Source: Schizochytrium sp. CCTCC M209059 (Eukaryota > Sar > Bigyra > Thraustochytrida > Thraustochytriidae). From it: a stretch of DNA of 64,000 nucleotides. The stretch covers positions 102,151 through 166,150 of the forward strand of contig KN805441.1 of assembly GCA_000818945.1 (NCBI GenBank), written 5' to 3'. Under the pieces are notes generated by a model. It saw only the letters and a list, made by a program, of their open reading frames with translations, was not told the DNA's origin and ran no database searches. Positions 38,017 through 47,251 of this stretch are shown one piece after another. The position numbers and the translations under genes were made by a program. The stretch's first letter is position 1; each line of letters begins with the position of its first letter.

Positions 38017-40521
38017 TCAGGCGTCCTTCGGCACTTTCAGGCCCTTGACAATATCCTCGCAAAAGTTAATAGTCTTTGCTTCTTGGTCAGCGTTCACATC
38101 ATAGTTCTGATAAATGACGGCAAGATGCACAGTCGGGTCAATCTTGCGCACAACGTATGTTATTTTCCAATCGTCCTCACGTATTACAGGCGCCGAGGCT
38201 GCGCAGTCCGTAAAAGGCGCGAGGATGATACCTGCAAGTCCCGCGTGATAAGGTGCGAAGTTGAAATTTTGTGGCCACGAAAAAATGATGGGAAGGCCGT
38301 TGATTCCGGCGATGGGCTCGAACAGCCCTTCTTCCATATCTTGATCCGCGTCCTCCGCTGCCGCATCTTGAGACGCTCGGTCGCCAAGTTCCTGGCAAGT
38401 CTGAACGGCCAGCTTGCATTTGAGCGTGTTGCTGCTGATTCCGAGGTTCTCGCAAAGGGGTCTGGTGCACGTTAGCGTAAATGCCCCCGGATTGAGAGGT
38501 TTGCATATAAAGCCATTTGGTGTTCGCGTGGGAAGCACGTAGCGTTGAAGCTGGTTTTGGTACGATGAAGCGCTGAATTTCTTCTTTTTAGATTTCTTGG
38601 CGTTCGAAAGGTCTTCCGCATTGACTCCTTGCTGCTCGCACTGCACTGCATCCAGCACAAGTACCACACCCAACGCAACATCCTTTCCTCCTCTCCTCTC
38701 TTCCATGCTGCACGCCTCGAGATCTTTCTTCATGCCAACGAAGCGTTGAATTTTCAGAACGAGCGGAGACCGGGTCCTCTTCATTCCTGTGCCCAAGCGC
38801 AAGGCAAGTACAGGATAAAAAATTAGCGATGCCTTCGCAGCAAGGATATTGAGTACCCGCTGCGTGTATCGCACTGCCACGCGAAAGTGGCCCTGGGTAG
38901 TCGCGTTCATCGCCCTCGGATTCTCGCCCTGATAAGGTCGGATGGTAATATTGAATGGTCCTACTGCATTGGATGGGCCGCCGTTCCCTTGACCGCTAAA
39001 GCTTCCAGAGGAGCGCTCAGGCTCCTCTGTGCCATGGGCGTGTGCACTCCCCGAAGAGCTAGGGACAACCAGCTTTTCGAGCGTTGCGACATGCTTACGA
39101 GCCTCTACGAGAGCAAGCATGGTGCCATCCAACGAATAAGACGATATCTGGTAACGAACTTGAGCAAGGGCCATGAGGGCGTCCAGCTCAGCAAGAGCAT
39201 TGTCGATGAGAACTTGCAGCATGCGATTGCCGTCAGAGCCCTCGAATAGATCAATGTTGCCCACTTGCTCTCTTGCCTTGGTGTCCACAACGAGATCGGC
39301 TAGAGTACCATTGGTATGATCTTTGATAAGGCGCTCGTACATTTCACAGGTGGCACGTCGCGTCTCGAGAAGCTGGCTCATTTTCAGAAAGATTGTCCCG
39401 TAAGAGTTAAATGAGCCCTTTTCAATCTGCGCCTTGACAATTTCTTTTTCTCTTGCGGTAAGACGGACAGTATCGGGGAGCTCCTTGGACTCCTTGGCTC
39501 CCATAGCTTTGTGTCCCGTGAGCTTTGACACATGGTCATGGCCGTGCTCGAGATCCGACCGACCACGCTGGCCTTGCTCGCCGCTGCTTGAGCCTGGTCC
39601 GTTTGACAAGCTGTCACTGTAGGACGATTCCGCAGCGCACTGGGCGTCGATGAGACGATGTATGCCTTCGATTGACCTGTCAAGATTTCTGATGGCCTTC
39701 TCGAGACCCTCCGGATCGTCCAGGAACTTGAGCCCTGTGAGAAGCTTGTACGCCGAATAAAAGGATAAGAGCACACCTGACAGTGCAAACCAAAAGGCGT
39801 TGTTCTCGTCAGAATTGCGATCGAGTTCGTTGATCAGTCTCCCTTGGGTACGTTGGGTTTCTCCCTCACGAAGGCCATCAAAAAATTCAAACAGGCTGTC
39901 CTTGATGGAGTGTTCTTCATCGAGAGCTGAAATGAGGTCCGAAACGACCTTTGAAAAGGGCGCAGAGTACGTGCCCTCTTCGGAGCGCCTCGTTGATTCA
40001 CCTAAGAGGCCGCCGCCCGTTTCGTCATTATAGCTTGTCGAGGTGGTAACGTCTGCCCAGGTGCCACCGCTGTTGAGTGCGACGTCGCCGAGGAATTGGC
40101 CGACCTGGTCTGAAATTCCATGATGTAGACTCGAGAGCCCAGCCGAGTACGATTTACTGGCGTTGAGTTTCCTGCGGTTCCGTGAGCCCTTGGGCGTTGC
40201 AAGTATGCCGGCCGCCGAGAGCATTCTATCGTCGCTTCGACCGTGCTGCTCCTCTGCTAAATGATGCCTCCATCTGCTCGGCTGCCGCGCTTTTTGCAGC
40301 AGTTGCAGCGTCGGCGACGCGCTCGTCACGGGCTTGTCTTCCTCCGCCGCGCCCGTCACGGGCTTGTGTTCCTCCGCCGCGCCCTCCGCTGCACCCGCCC
40401 GCGTCGCCGCTGCTGCTGCTCTCGCGCTCGCCCGCGCCGGAGCCGTGCCGCCAGAATTATCATCCGCTCGCCCTGCGCGGGATCCACCATCGCGGGCGGG
40501 AGACGGAGTCGAGTTGCCCAT
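38017..40521 (-). CDS. KICS2-like KICSTOR subunit (DUF2003)
   Basis: 834 residues from M at 40521 (35 upstream codons are a GACC-repeat artefact). Human KICS2 (C12orf66) has ~445 residues. Conserved blocks appear in the same order: a helical segment with MSQLLETRRATCEMYERL; LAELDALMALAQVRYQISSY; an LLAKFSFYF-like element here as LNILAAKASLIFYPVLAL; and the C-terminal NGLPIIFSWPQNFN, then VHLAVIYQNYDVN, mirroring PVMHWPNVI and FTIVIIFE in KICS2. KICSTOR tethers GATOR1 to lysosomes so that amino-acid shortage restrains TORC1. Long Ser-rich inserts separate the blocks. A 30-bp tandem repeat near 40325-40384 encodes two EEHKPVT-like units. The call rests on remote similarity. Confidence 0.62.
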   Translation of the reverse strand: MGNSTPSPARDGGSRAGRADDNSGGTAPARASARAAAAATRAGAAEGAAEEHKPVTGAAEEDKPVTSASPTLQLLQKARQPSRWRHHLAEEQHGRSDDRMLSAAGILATPKGSRNRRKLNASKSYSAGLSSLHHGISDQVGQFLGDVALNSGGTWADVTTSTSYNDETGGGLLGESTRRSEEGTYSAPFSKVVSDLISALDEEHSIKDSLFEFFDGLREGETQRTQGRLINELDRNSDENNAFWFALSGVLLSFYSAYKLLTGLKFLDDPEGLEKAIRNLDRSIEGIHRLIDAQCAAESSYSDSLSNGPGSSSGEQGQRGRSDLEHGHDHVSKLTGHKAMGAKESKELPDTVRLTAREKEIVKAQIEKGSFNSYGTIFLKMSQLLETRRATCEMYERLIKDHTNGTLADLVVDTKAREQVGNIDLFEGSDGNRMLQVLIDNALAELDALMALAQVRYQISSYSLDGTMLALVEARKHVATLEKLVVPSSSGSAHAHGTEEPERSSGSFSGQGNGGPSNAVGPFNITIRPYQGENPRAMNATTQGHFRVAVRYTQRVLNILAAKASLIFYPVLALRLGTGMKRTRSPLVLKIQRFVGMKKDLEACSMEERRGGKDVALGVVLVLDAVQCEQQGVNAEDLSNAKKSKKKKFSASSYQNQLQRYVLPTRTPNGFICKPLNPGAFTLTCTRPLCENLGISSNTLKCKLAVQTCQELGDRASQDAAAEDADQDMEEGLFEPIAGINGLPIIFSWPQNFNFAPYHAGLAGIILAPFTDCAASAPVIREDDWKITYVVRKIDPTVHLAVIYQNYDVNADQEAKTINFCEDIVKGLKVPKDA

Positions 40522-40890
40522 CCTCGCGCCCTCGCGTCGCGTCCTCGCGTCCCGCACGCGCTTCCGCGCAGCGCGCGACCGACCGACCGACCGACAGACC
40601 GACCGACAGACAGACAGACCGCGCACGCGCCTGCGGTTCGTTCGTTCCTTCGTTCGAAGTCTGCCGTAGCGGCGCGGCGCCAGAGGTGTTTTGAACCACG
40701 TTCAATCAACCATCTTCGTGGTCATCTTTCTTGCCTGCAGAACCAGAGCGCGCTCGACTCGTCTCGACTCGACTCGACGCGGCCCGACGCGGCTCGACGC
40801 GGCCCGAGCACTCAACTCGTGGGGCCGCGCCGCCGCCTCGGCCGGCCGCGCGGGCGGGGCAGAGCAGGGCAGGCCCTGCGTGCGAGCACG
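40522..40890. promoter_or_regulatory. Compact divergent promoter, KICS2-like and SNM1 genes
   Basis: 369 bases between two start codons. Contains (GACC/GACA)n at about 40577-40620 and GACTCGACGCGGCCC-type repeats at about 40747-40808. Both genes must be controlled from here unless leaders overlap. Confidence 0.5.
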
Positions 40891-43755
40891 ATGGCCGGAT
40901 GCGGCGGCGACATGGCGGCGTCGCAGCAGGCCCAAGCCCAGGCCCAGCTCGCGGCGGCGCTGCGCGCGCGCAGGGCGCGGCGGGGGAAAAAGGCGACGTC
41001 GAGTGCGAGTGCGGCCAAGTCGAGGCCGCCGTTGGCGAGGAACGACGCGCTAAAACGAGCAGAGCTCGCCGCAGAAAGTTGGCAAGCGGCAATGCCTGCA
41101 GCTGCGCTAAAGGTGGAGAGCTTTCCGAAATGCGACGCAATCGTCGTTCCCGATTCTGATATTGAAGACGTAACTCCGACTTTGCTGAAGGAGAATATCG
41201 CACCGAGTTTCTCTTCCAATGCTCGTAAAACAATCACAGCAGATGTTGCGAAAACGTCAAGTAAAACAACATCGTCAATACCTGGCGATGCTAAAGACTT
41301 TTCGGAGAGAACCGACGTGGAAGGAGATAAAGAGAAGACCACGCCTGACCATGTCACGAACCCGACAGAGGCGAAAGCTTGCTCTCACAGTCCATCAAAA
41401 ATCGAGTTACAACTTGCAAAGGAAAAGGATGCATTTACGAAAGTGGATGCAGTCACCGATTTCGCCACTGTTGCCGCATCAACCTCAGCTGCCGCAGCCG
41501 TCTCGGGGGGCACAGAGAGCAAAGACGTCACGACGAAGTCAGCGCTGGAAGCAGCGCAAAATGGTGCCACGTGTCGTCGACTTGAACGTGGGACGATTCC
41601 AGTGAAAGAGATAGCTACGATCGAGGCGAGTGGACGCGTGGATACCTGCTGTACACCTCCATCCATGACAGCACCATCGGGGTGTGGCAAGGGTGCTCGA
41701 CGACTTGAAAGTGACGCGGTTCCAGAAAAACAGGATCCAACGATCGACGTGAACGAAAAGTCCAAGACAGCTTGTACACACATATCTACAGCAACGCCAT
41801 TAGAGCGTGCCGAATGCCCTCAACGTGAGACCAAGACAATTTCAATTGAAGATGAATCTGTAAGCGAGACATCTAAAGTCACGGCACATTCGTCCAGAAC
41901 ACCGAGATCCAAGCGAATCAAGCTTTCACATAATGCGGACAATATTATTTGCCTCGACGCAAGTCAAGACACCAGCGATGCCCACATTCCAGAGTCCTCG
42001 CCCCCGAATTCGAGGGAAATGCCTGCACTCGCTGCCATCAGTGTCGTCGCAAATTCTGGATCGGAGGAGATTTTTGAAAGACAAGAGGTCGTTCCTTGCT
42101 CCGTTTGTGGTCACAGCCTTGGTCAGCTTGAAGGCGAAGCGCGACAAGAGCATGAACGCGTGTGTAAAGAAGACGCTGCATTGGACCGAATGCAGAGACG
42201 CAATTATGCCTGCCCTATATGCGATCTGGATCTTGCGTGTTCACTTGTGAATGAATCTCAACTTACAAAACGATTGAGGCATATTCGTGTCTGCGCAAAG
42301 GCGAACGGGATCTCAGATCCGCGGCAATTCGCGCGAATCGCCAAATCCACAACGCTGGACAGCGATGACAGGGATCCCGACGAGGAGTGCGATGAGGGCG
42401 ACGAGAACTTTGAAGCGCTCATGGATGCAGTCTTTGATGAAGACGAGGAGGCTAAAGAAAATGCGGCAGCGGCTCGAGAGAACGACAGCAGCGGGCGTAA
42501 TGCGTTTTCAATGCTCATGCAAGGATCAAAGACGCAAGGGATAGGCGGCAGACGCGCCGTCCCAGCATTCCAAAATAATAAAGCCCAACAGCAAAAGAAG
42601 AGACCCAAGGGCGGGAAGATGTGGAGGGGGAGTTCTGGGCCCCACAAGTACCCACCGCCGCAGAACCAGGTCCCTGACTGTAAGGGTTTTATTGTGGACG
42701 GCTTCAGGTATCGCTTTCCAAAGCAGAAGAATACGCTTTTCTTGACTCACTTTCATGCTGACCACTACGGTGGCATCCCCTACAGGTGGGATGAGGGGCC
42801 AATCTACTGTACGCCAACAACAGCGCGTTTGTTGGCCATGCGGTTCAAGGTGAGCGCGGCGTGCATCCATCAAATTAAAATTGGAGGTCCGCCGGTGCGT
42901 GTGCAGGGCGTAGATGTTATCGCCTTGGATGCGAATCACTGTCCAGGCGCAGCCATGTTCCTCTTTAAAGTCCGGAAGACGGCGCGGATGCACTTGCACA
43001 CGGGCGACTTGCGATATGATCGTCAACGCATCGACCTGCGCAAGACGCTGCGTATCCCTGCCGGGTTCCGCCTTTCGACGATCTTTTTGGACACAACGTA
43101 TTTGCGCTCCTCCTGCCGCTTTATTTCGCAACAACAGGCGATCTCACAAGCTGCAGAGCGTCTGTCGCGAGTCCTCCGTGTTGAGTCAAGGAATGCGCTA
43201 ACTTCGGCGATGGGGTTGGATGGAAAAGACAAATCAACCCTGGTTGTTGTTGGCGCTTATACAATCGGCAAAGAACGATTTCTATGGGGCCTCCTTCGTG
43301 CATGTTTTCCCGAAAAGGAAAAAATTCATGTGAGTCCGTCGAAGCTACGCATTCTCAAGTGTCTCGAGGATCTGCAAATCGATGATCTTTTGCGTTTGAC
43401 GACCGACAAGTCAAAGGCACGTGTGCATCTGACCGAAATGGGCAAGCTCAACATGCCCACGCTTCGAGGAATGCTAGGGAATCAATTTGCGCGTGTGGTT
43501 GCACTTCGCCCCACAGGTCACGCAAAGCGTGTGCATGAGGCTGTCTCGCGCGATGAGCGTGTGCGTATCATTTCGGTGCCATACAGCGAGCACAGCTCGT
43601 TTGATGAGCTTGGGCACTTTATTGCAGATGCGAAGGCCGTGACGCGTGGGCAAGCTCTCTCGTTTGTCCCGACCGTGCAGAGTGTCGGTTCAAAACGTGG
43701 CGCTGGAATGGCAGATACTCGAAGCGAGCTCGAGGCGCTTGTGCGCAAAGCTTGA
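40891..43755 (+). CDS. SNM1/PSO2-family 5' exonuclease for DNA interstrand cross-link repair (DCLRE1A-like)
   Basis: 954 residues from ATG 40891. The N-terminal ~390 residues are disordered and Thr/Lys-rich. Two UBZ4-type zinc fingers follow: C403-x2-C406...H421-x3-C425 and C441-x2-C444...H464-x3-C468. The metallo-beta-lactamase domain has THFHADHYGG (H620, H622, D624, H625), DANHCPGAAMFLF, LHTGDLRYD and FLDTTYL. The beta-CASP region includes VVGAYTIGKERF and, late, YSEHSSFDEL and FVPTVQS. SNM1A digests DNA past cross-links in the nucleus; its UBZ finger binds ubiquitinated PCNA. Human SNM1A has one UBZ4, so the second finger is notable. All metal ligands I can see are intact. Confidence 0.93.
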   Translation: MAGCGGDMAASQQAQAQAQLAAALRARRARRGKKATSSASAAKSRPPLARNDALKRAELAAESWQAAMPAAALKVESFPKCDAIVVPDSDIEDVTPTLLKENIAPSFSSNARKTITADVAKTSSKTTSSIPGDAKDFSERTDVEGDKEKTTPDHVTNPTEAKACSHSPSKIELQLAKEKDAFTKVDAVTDFATVAASTSAAAAVSGGTESKDVTTKSALEAAQNGATCRRLERGTIPVKEIATIEASGRVDTCCTPPSMTAPSGCGKGARRLESDAVPEKQDPTIDVNEKSKTACTHISTATPLERAECPQRETKTISIEDESVSETSKVTAHSSRTPRSKRIKLSHNADNIICLDASQDTSDAHIPESSPPNSREMPALAAISVVANSGSEEIFERQEVVPCSVCGHSLGQLEGEARQEHERVCKEDAALDRMQRRNYACPICDLDLACSLVNESQLTKRLRHIRVCAKANGISDPRQFARIAKSTTLDSDDRDPDEECDEGDENFEALMDAVFDEDEEAKENAAAARENDSSGRNAFSMLMQGSKTQGIGGRRAVPAFQNNKAQQQKKRPKGGKMWRGSSGPHKYPPPQNQVPDCKGFIVDGFRYRFPKQKNTLFLTHFHADHYGGIPYRWDEGPIYCTPTTARLLAMRFKVSAACIHQIKIGGPPVRVQGVDVIALDANHCPGAAMFLFKVRKTARMHLHTGDLRYDRQRIDLRKTLRIPAGFRLSTIFLDTTYLRSSCRFISQQQAISQAAERLSRVLRVESRNALTSAMGLDGKDKSTLVVVGAYTIGKERFLWGLLRACFPEKEKIHVSPSKLRILKCLEDLQIDDLLRLTTDKSKARVHLTEMGKLNMPTLRGMLGNQFARVVALRPTGHAKRVHEAVSRDERVRIISVPYSEHSSFDELGHFIADAKAVTRGQALSFVPTVQSVGSKRGAGMADTRSELEALVRKA

Positions 43756-44088
43756 TTCGTTGTGATTGGCGCAAGTGTCAGTGAGCGAACGAATGAGCTT
43801 TCAGTCGGAAACTCTGGTTTTTAAAAAAATGAGAAAAGAGCAAGGTTCCAGCGGAGCTAGGCCTAGGCCTAGTCAATGCATGTGGCGCACTGATGAAAAG
43901 AACAAACACAGAAAAACATAGGTTGGATTCTTTTGATTGATGGTAAGTGAATGGGCTTGGTTGCTTGCTTGGCTGCCTCGACGCACGCACGCACGCACGC
44001 ACGCAGACAAGTGCTTTTGTGAAGAGACCAGAGGCTGTCTTTTCCTCTGCCTTGCGCACTTGCGCACTTGCGCACGTTCGAAGAAAGC
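43756..44088. other. Convergent intergenic spacer
   Basis: 333 bases between SNM1 and channel genes. Contains two overlapping TAGGCCTA octamers, a (GCAC)n run at about 43983-44004 and three GCGCACTT units near 44053-44076. The downstream part is probably the channel's 3' UTR. Confidence 0.5.
43858..43871. repeat. Two overlapping TAGGCCTA octamers, copies 6 and 7
   Basis: 43858-43865 and 43864-43871, about 100 bases after the SNM1 stop codon, in the spacer between convergent genes. Confidence 0.5.
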
Positions 44089-45756
44089 TCAAACACTGTT
44101 ATCTCTTGGCTGCGAAACGCGGTGCGATTCATGAGCCGCATCGCTGACAACGGCGCGATTCCGCTCAACCAATTGATCGACCGCGGCGCTCGTGTCAGGG
44201 AAGCGCTCCAACACATTGTCGAGTTGTGCGCGCGTGAGAACGTGAAGCTCGGTGAATTGTAACGTGGATACGTTGTAAATAGCGTGAATGCCAGAATAAA
44301 TGAGCTCATGACCAAACGACTGACCTCGCACAAGCTCCTCACGGAGCGCTTCGGTAAGACTGAGACGCAAATGAAGACGACCGTGCGTAACTTCGGCGGC
44401 GTTTCGATCGAGCAAGTCTGATTCTAAATGAAGAACGATGAGACCCTTGCTGACAATGTAAAGCTTGTTGATATGATCTCCAACCGAGATGACCCGCTCG
44501 AAAGGCGCGTAAACCTCGATACGCAGATTCGCGCTGAGCGCAGAGACAAAGCCAGCAAGTTCGTGATCTGGAGCGACTTGCACGAAACGAATTTCCCGAA
44601 TCCAGGAGGCATTTACGCGCAAGTTGACCTCATCCTGAAGATGCGGAGACATGCGGTGAATAAGAGACTGGTATCGAGCCGAGTCCCGCACGGAGTGTAG
44701 GTAGTTGAAGTACTTGCGCAAGCGCACCTTGAGCTCGTTGGGGAAATCGTACGTGGTCATGAACTCATTGAGGTTGTTGAGCGTGATGCGGTTCTCGGTG
44801 GCCATCTCGTTGAGCTCCGCAATGAGCGTGCAGATGACACCAACCAGAAATGCCTGGAGCGCGCTGCCGAGCAGCATGAGGAAAGACACAATAGCACGTT
44901 CCAAATTGGTGCGCGGGGTGATATCACCAAAGCCAATCGTCGTGAGGATCGTCGTCGCCCAGTACCACGAAATGAGATAAACTTCGCCTGGTGGAACCTC
45001 TTCCGGGTCGAGGCCGAGATTGCTGTCGAGGTAGTTGCCGAGCCAGTTCTCAGAGTCCGATAGAGTGCTTCCCTCGAGATACGGGATGATGCCCAGAAAG
45101 CAAGCAATCCAGTGCGCGATAAGGACCACTGCGGTAAAGTAGAGGGCGAGATGCAGACGCGTGAGGTTGATGCCGACGCGATCGCGCCAGCGTTTCCAGA
45201 TCCTCGAGCCGCGGAGAATGCGCGCAATTTTGAGCAGCTTGAGCAAGCGCAGCGCGCGAAGAGAATGCGAGTCAATCTCGTCACCAGCAATCGCAGTAAT
45301 AATCCAGTCAAAGGGGACGACTGAGACAAAGTCGATGATGAACCAGGATCGGAGGTAATTCCACGCGATGGCGCTGTGTTTGCGCACCCAAAGTCCGGTA
45401 GCAGGGTTCAGATATGGAAGATTAAAGGTGATGATGATGTCGGTGAAAAAGATAAGGTCAACAATGAGATTGAAGAAGAACAGTGCATTGTAGACGAGAG
45501 GCTCAAGAAAGGCTGCATCGACGGGCGTCACGACTGCTGCATAAATGAGGCCAAGGATGAGAAAGATGTCCCAGACCTGCATGTACGACGAGTACGGATT
45601 CACAAGGCAAAAGCCTTTCTCCCATTTTTGCGAGTCGTACTCGAAGCCGGACATGCGTTTGTCAAGCTCTTCATTGATCCTCGTGCTCAGCCTGTACGTC
45701 TCGGCCCTGGTGCGACGGAGGGCCTTGGCCTCTTCGTCCACGCCATAGTCCGTCAT
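44089..45756 (-). CDS. Voltage-gated K+ channel with cyclic-nucleotide-binding-like domain (EAG/CNBD type)
   Basis: 555 residues from M at 45756; upstream codons are CT/CCCT repeat translation. S1-S6 run from ~61 to 318. S4 (167-190) has a periodic basic pattern, LRALRLLKLLKIARILRGSR. The pore shows WYWATTILTTIGFGDITP with filter TIGFGD at 273-278, indicating K+ selectivity. A C-linker and a CNBD-like fold follow (GDHINKLYIVSKGLIVLHL, ~427-445). The phosphate-binding cassette reads FGHELIYSG instead of FGE...R, so cyclic-nucleotide binding is doubtful, as in KCNH channels. Expected in the plasma membrane or the flagellar membrane. Its 5' region begins the tandem duplication. Confidence 0.9.
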   Translation of the reverse strand: MTDYGVDEEAKALRRTRAETYRLSTRINEELDKRMSGFEYDSQKWEKGFCLVNPYSSYMQVWDIFLILGLIYAAVVTPVDAAFLEPLVYNALFFFNLIVDLIFFTDIIITFNLPYLNPATGLWVRKHSAIAWNYLRSWFIIDFVSVVPFDWIITAIAGDEIDSHSLRALRLLKLLKIARILRGSRIWKRWRDRVGINLTRLHLALYFTAVVLIAHWIACFLGIIPYLEGSTLSDSENWLGNYLDSNLGLDPEEVPPGEVYLISWYWATTILTTIGFGDITPRTNLERAIVSFLMLLGSALQAFLVGVICTLIAELNEMATENRITLNNLNEFMTTYDFPNELKVRLRKYFNYLHSVRDSARYQSLIHRMSPHLQDEVNLRVNASWIREIRFVQVAPDHELAGFVSALSANLRIEVYAPFERVISVGDHINKLYIVSKGLIVLHLESDLLDRNAAEVTHGRLHLRLSLTEALREELVRGQSFGHELIYSGIHAIYNVSTLQFTELHVLTRAQLDNVLERFPDTSAAVDQLVERNRAVVSDAAHESHRVSQPRDNSV

Positions 45757-45762
45757 GCTACC

Positions 45763-45783
45763 CTCTCTCTCTCTCTCTCTCTC
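45763..45783. repeat. (CT)10 microsatellite
   Basis: Lies seven bases upstream of the K+ channel start codon, so it is probably in its 5' leader. Confidence 0.9.
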
Positions 45784-45885
45784 CCTGTTCTCTTCGTCCT
45801 GCTCGCCTCCTCTCCTCTCCGAAGAGGCGCTGGTCCTCTCCGTTGCGCTATGCGCAACTCCAGACGCGGGGCTCGCGGCCCGCCT

Positions 45886-47166
45886 CGGCGTCTCTTTCTC
45901 TGTCTGCTCCTCTGTCTGTCCCTCTTGCCGTCGTCCGCGCGGCCCAGGGCCTCGTCGACGTGGTGGGTAGGTAGGTAGGGAGTCCAAGCAGCAGGGCCCC
46001 GTCCGCGCGCCGCTCCCGCGTACTACACGTCTCGCGCGCCGCTTCCGCGTGCTCCAGTCTCCGCTTCCCTCCCTCCCTCCCTCCCTCCCTCCCTCCCTCC
46101 CTCCGCCTCCGCCGAGCCGCGCGGGCGGAGCGGACGCGCGAAGCAGGTCTGCCCGCCCGCCTCGTGCACGCCGCGGCGGTACGTGCACCCGGCCAGCGTA
46201 AGTGAAGTGAGCCCGGCCGACGATCGGATTGGAGGAGGCCGCGGCAGGCCGGCAGGCTTTTCTTCCTCGTCCTCTGCGGCCGCGAGACCTTGCTCCGCCA
46301 CGGCCCCGTGCGCGAGCTCCGGCGTCGCGGCCAGCTTAGGCGGGGAGCGGGAGCGGCGGCGGCGGCGGCGGCATTGCATCGTCGTCGCGGTCGCCGTCGT
46401 CTTCGTCGTCCGGTCGTCGTCCCGCCGCCAGCGTCGCGGGCTTGCTCGCGGGGAGGCAGGCAGCAGGCAGGAAGCAGTCAGTCGGCCGGCCGGCCGGTCG
46501 GTCGGACCCCGCGCGCGGTCCCGCTGCGGCGGCGCTGCCGAGGCCTCGAGCCGCGCCCAGGAGAGGCGGGAAAAGGGAGCAGCGACCCAAGCCGCTCGCA
46601 CGGGACATTGGCGGGGACCCCGGTGTGCACCCGGGGAGGGGTGCGCGCCGGGTGACTGAGCCCCGTGGGGGCGTTGTGAGTCGTGAAGCTCCGGTCTTCC
46701 TGCCGCTCCGCCGAGGCGGAGAGAGCGCGGCGGAGACCAGAGACGCAGCGCCGGCAGCAGCAGTTGCAGCTGGAGATATTTATATACTATACAGGGTACT
46801 GGAAAGCAAACCTCGAGTGCGAGTAGAGTGCTGCGTAGGAGCAGACAGACCGCTCGCTGCGCTCGCGCCCATCACGAAGCTCACGGGGGCTCGCGGGCTC
46901 GGCAAGCTCGCTCGCGCGAGGACTTGCATCCAAACGAGGTGGAACGTAACGACAACGACGACGACGACAGCAACTACGACCAGGACCAAGTCGTTCCCGA
47001 CACCAAGCAGGATGACAGAACTGTACTCTGAGAAACAGCGGCTGACCGCGGAGGAAGGAGACAAACTCGCGGGGAAGGTCGACAAGGGAACCTCTTGGGA
47101 TGGCAGTCTGCCCAAACGCAGTAAAGACGGCACCGTGACCTTTGAGGACGAGCCCGAGTTCCGTCC
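45886..47166. repeat. Tandem segmental duplication, copy 1
   Basis: 1281 bp repeated immediately downstream at 47167-48340. It contains the divergent 5' region of the K+ channel gene, a CCCT run (46063-46105), a TATA-like element (46777-46786) and the first ~52 codons of the conserved gene whose intact copy starts at 48186. Wherever I compared the copies, the sequence is identical. The exception is 107 bp at 46108-46214, present only in this copy and flanked by a short CC microhomology. Frames in both copies translate identically. Confidence 0.95.
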
Positions 47167-47251
47167 CGGCGTCTCTTTCTCTGTCTGCTCCTCTGTCTGT
47201 CCCTCTTGCCGTCGTCCGCGCGGCCCAGGGCCTCGTCGACGTGGTGGGTAG
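47012..47251 (+). pseudogene. Truncated 5' copy of the conserved gene at 48186
   Basis: Begins with the same ATG and first ~52 codons (MTELYSEKQRLTAEEGDK...), then crosses the duplication junction at 47167. From there it reads 27 codons of repeated leader before a stop. The encoded 79-residue product lacks all conserved parts of the family. It keeps its own TATA-like element, so it might be transcribed. Confidence 0.85.

Noticed and set aside
45757..46188. 144-codon N-terminal extension of the K+ channel
   Set aside because: Translates CT and CCCT microsatellites; the Met at 45756 starts the first channel-like sequence.
46108..46214. The 107-bp segment present only in duplication copy 1 as an intron or inserted element
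   Set aside because: It lacks GT...AG borders at its ends (an internal GTAAGT exists) and has no inverted repeats; a microhomology deletion in copy 2 is simpler.
46442..47251. Long frame reading through the duplication into the truncated copy (269 residues)
   Set aside because: The upstream part is leader sequence without constraint; only the section from 47012 is derived from a gene.
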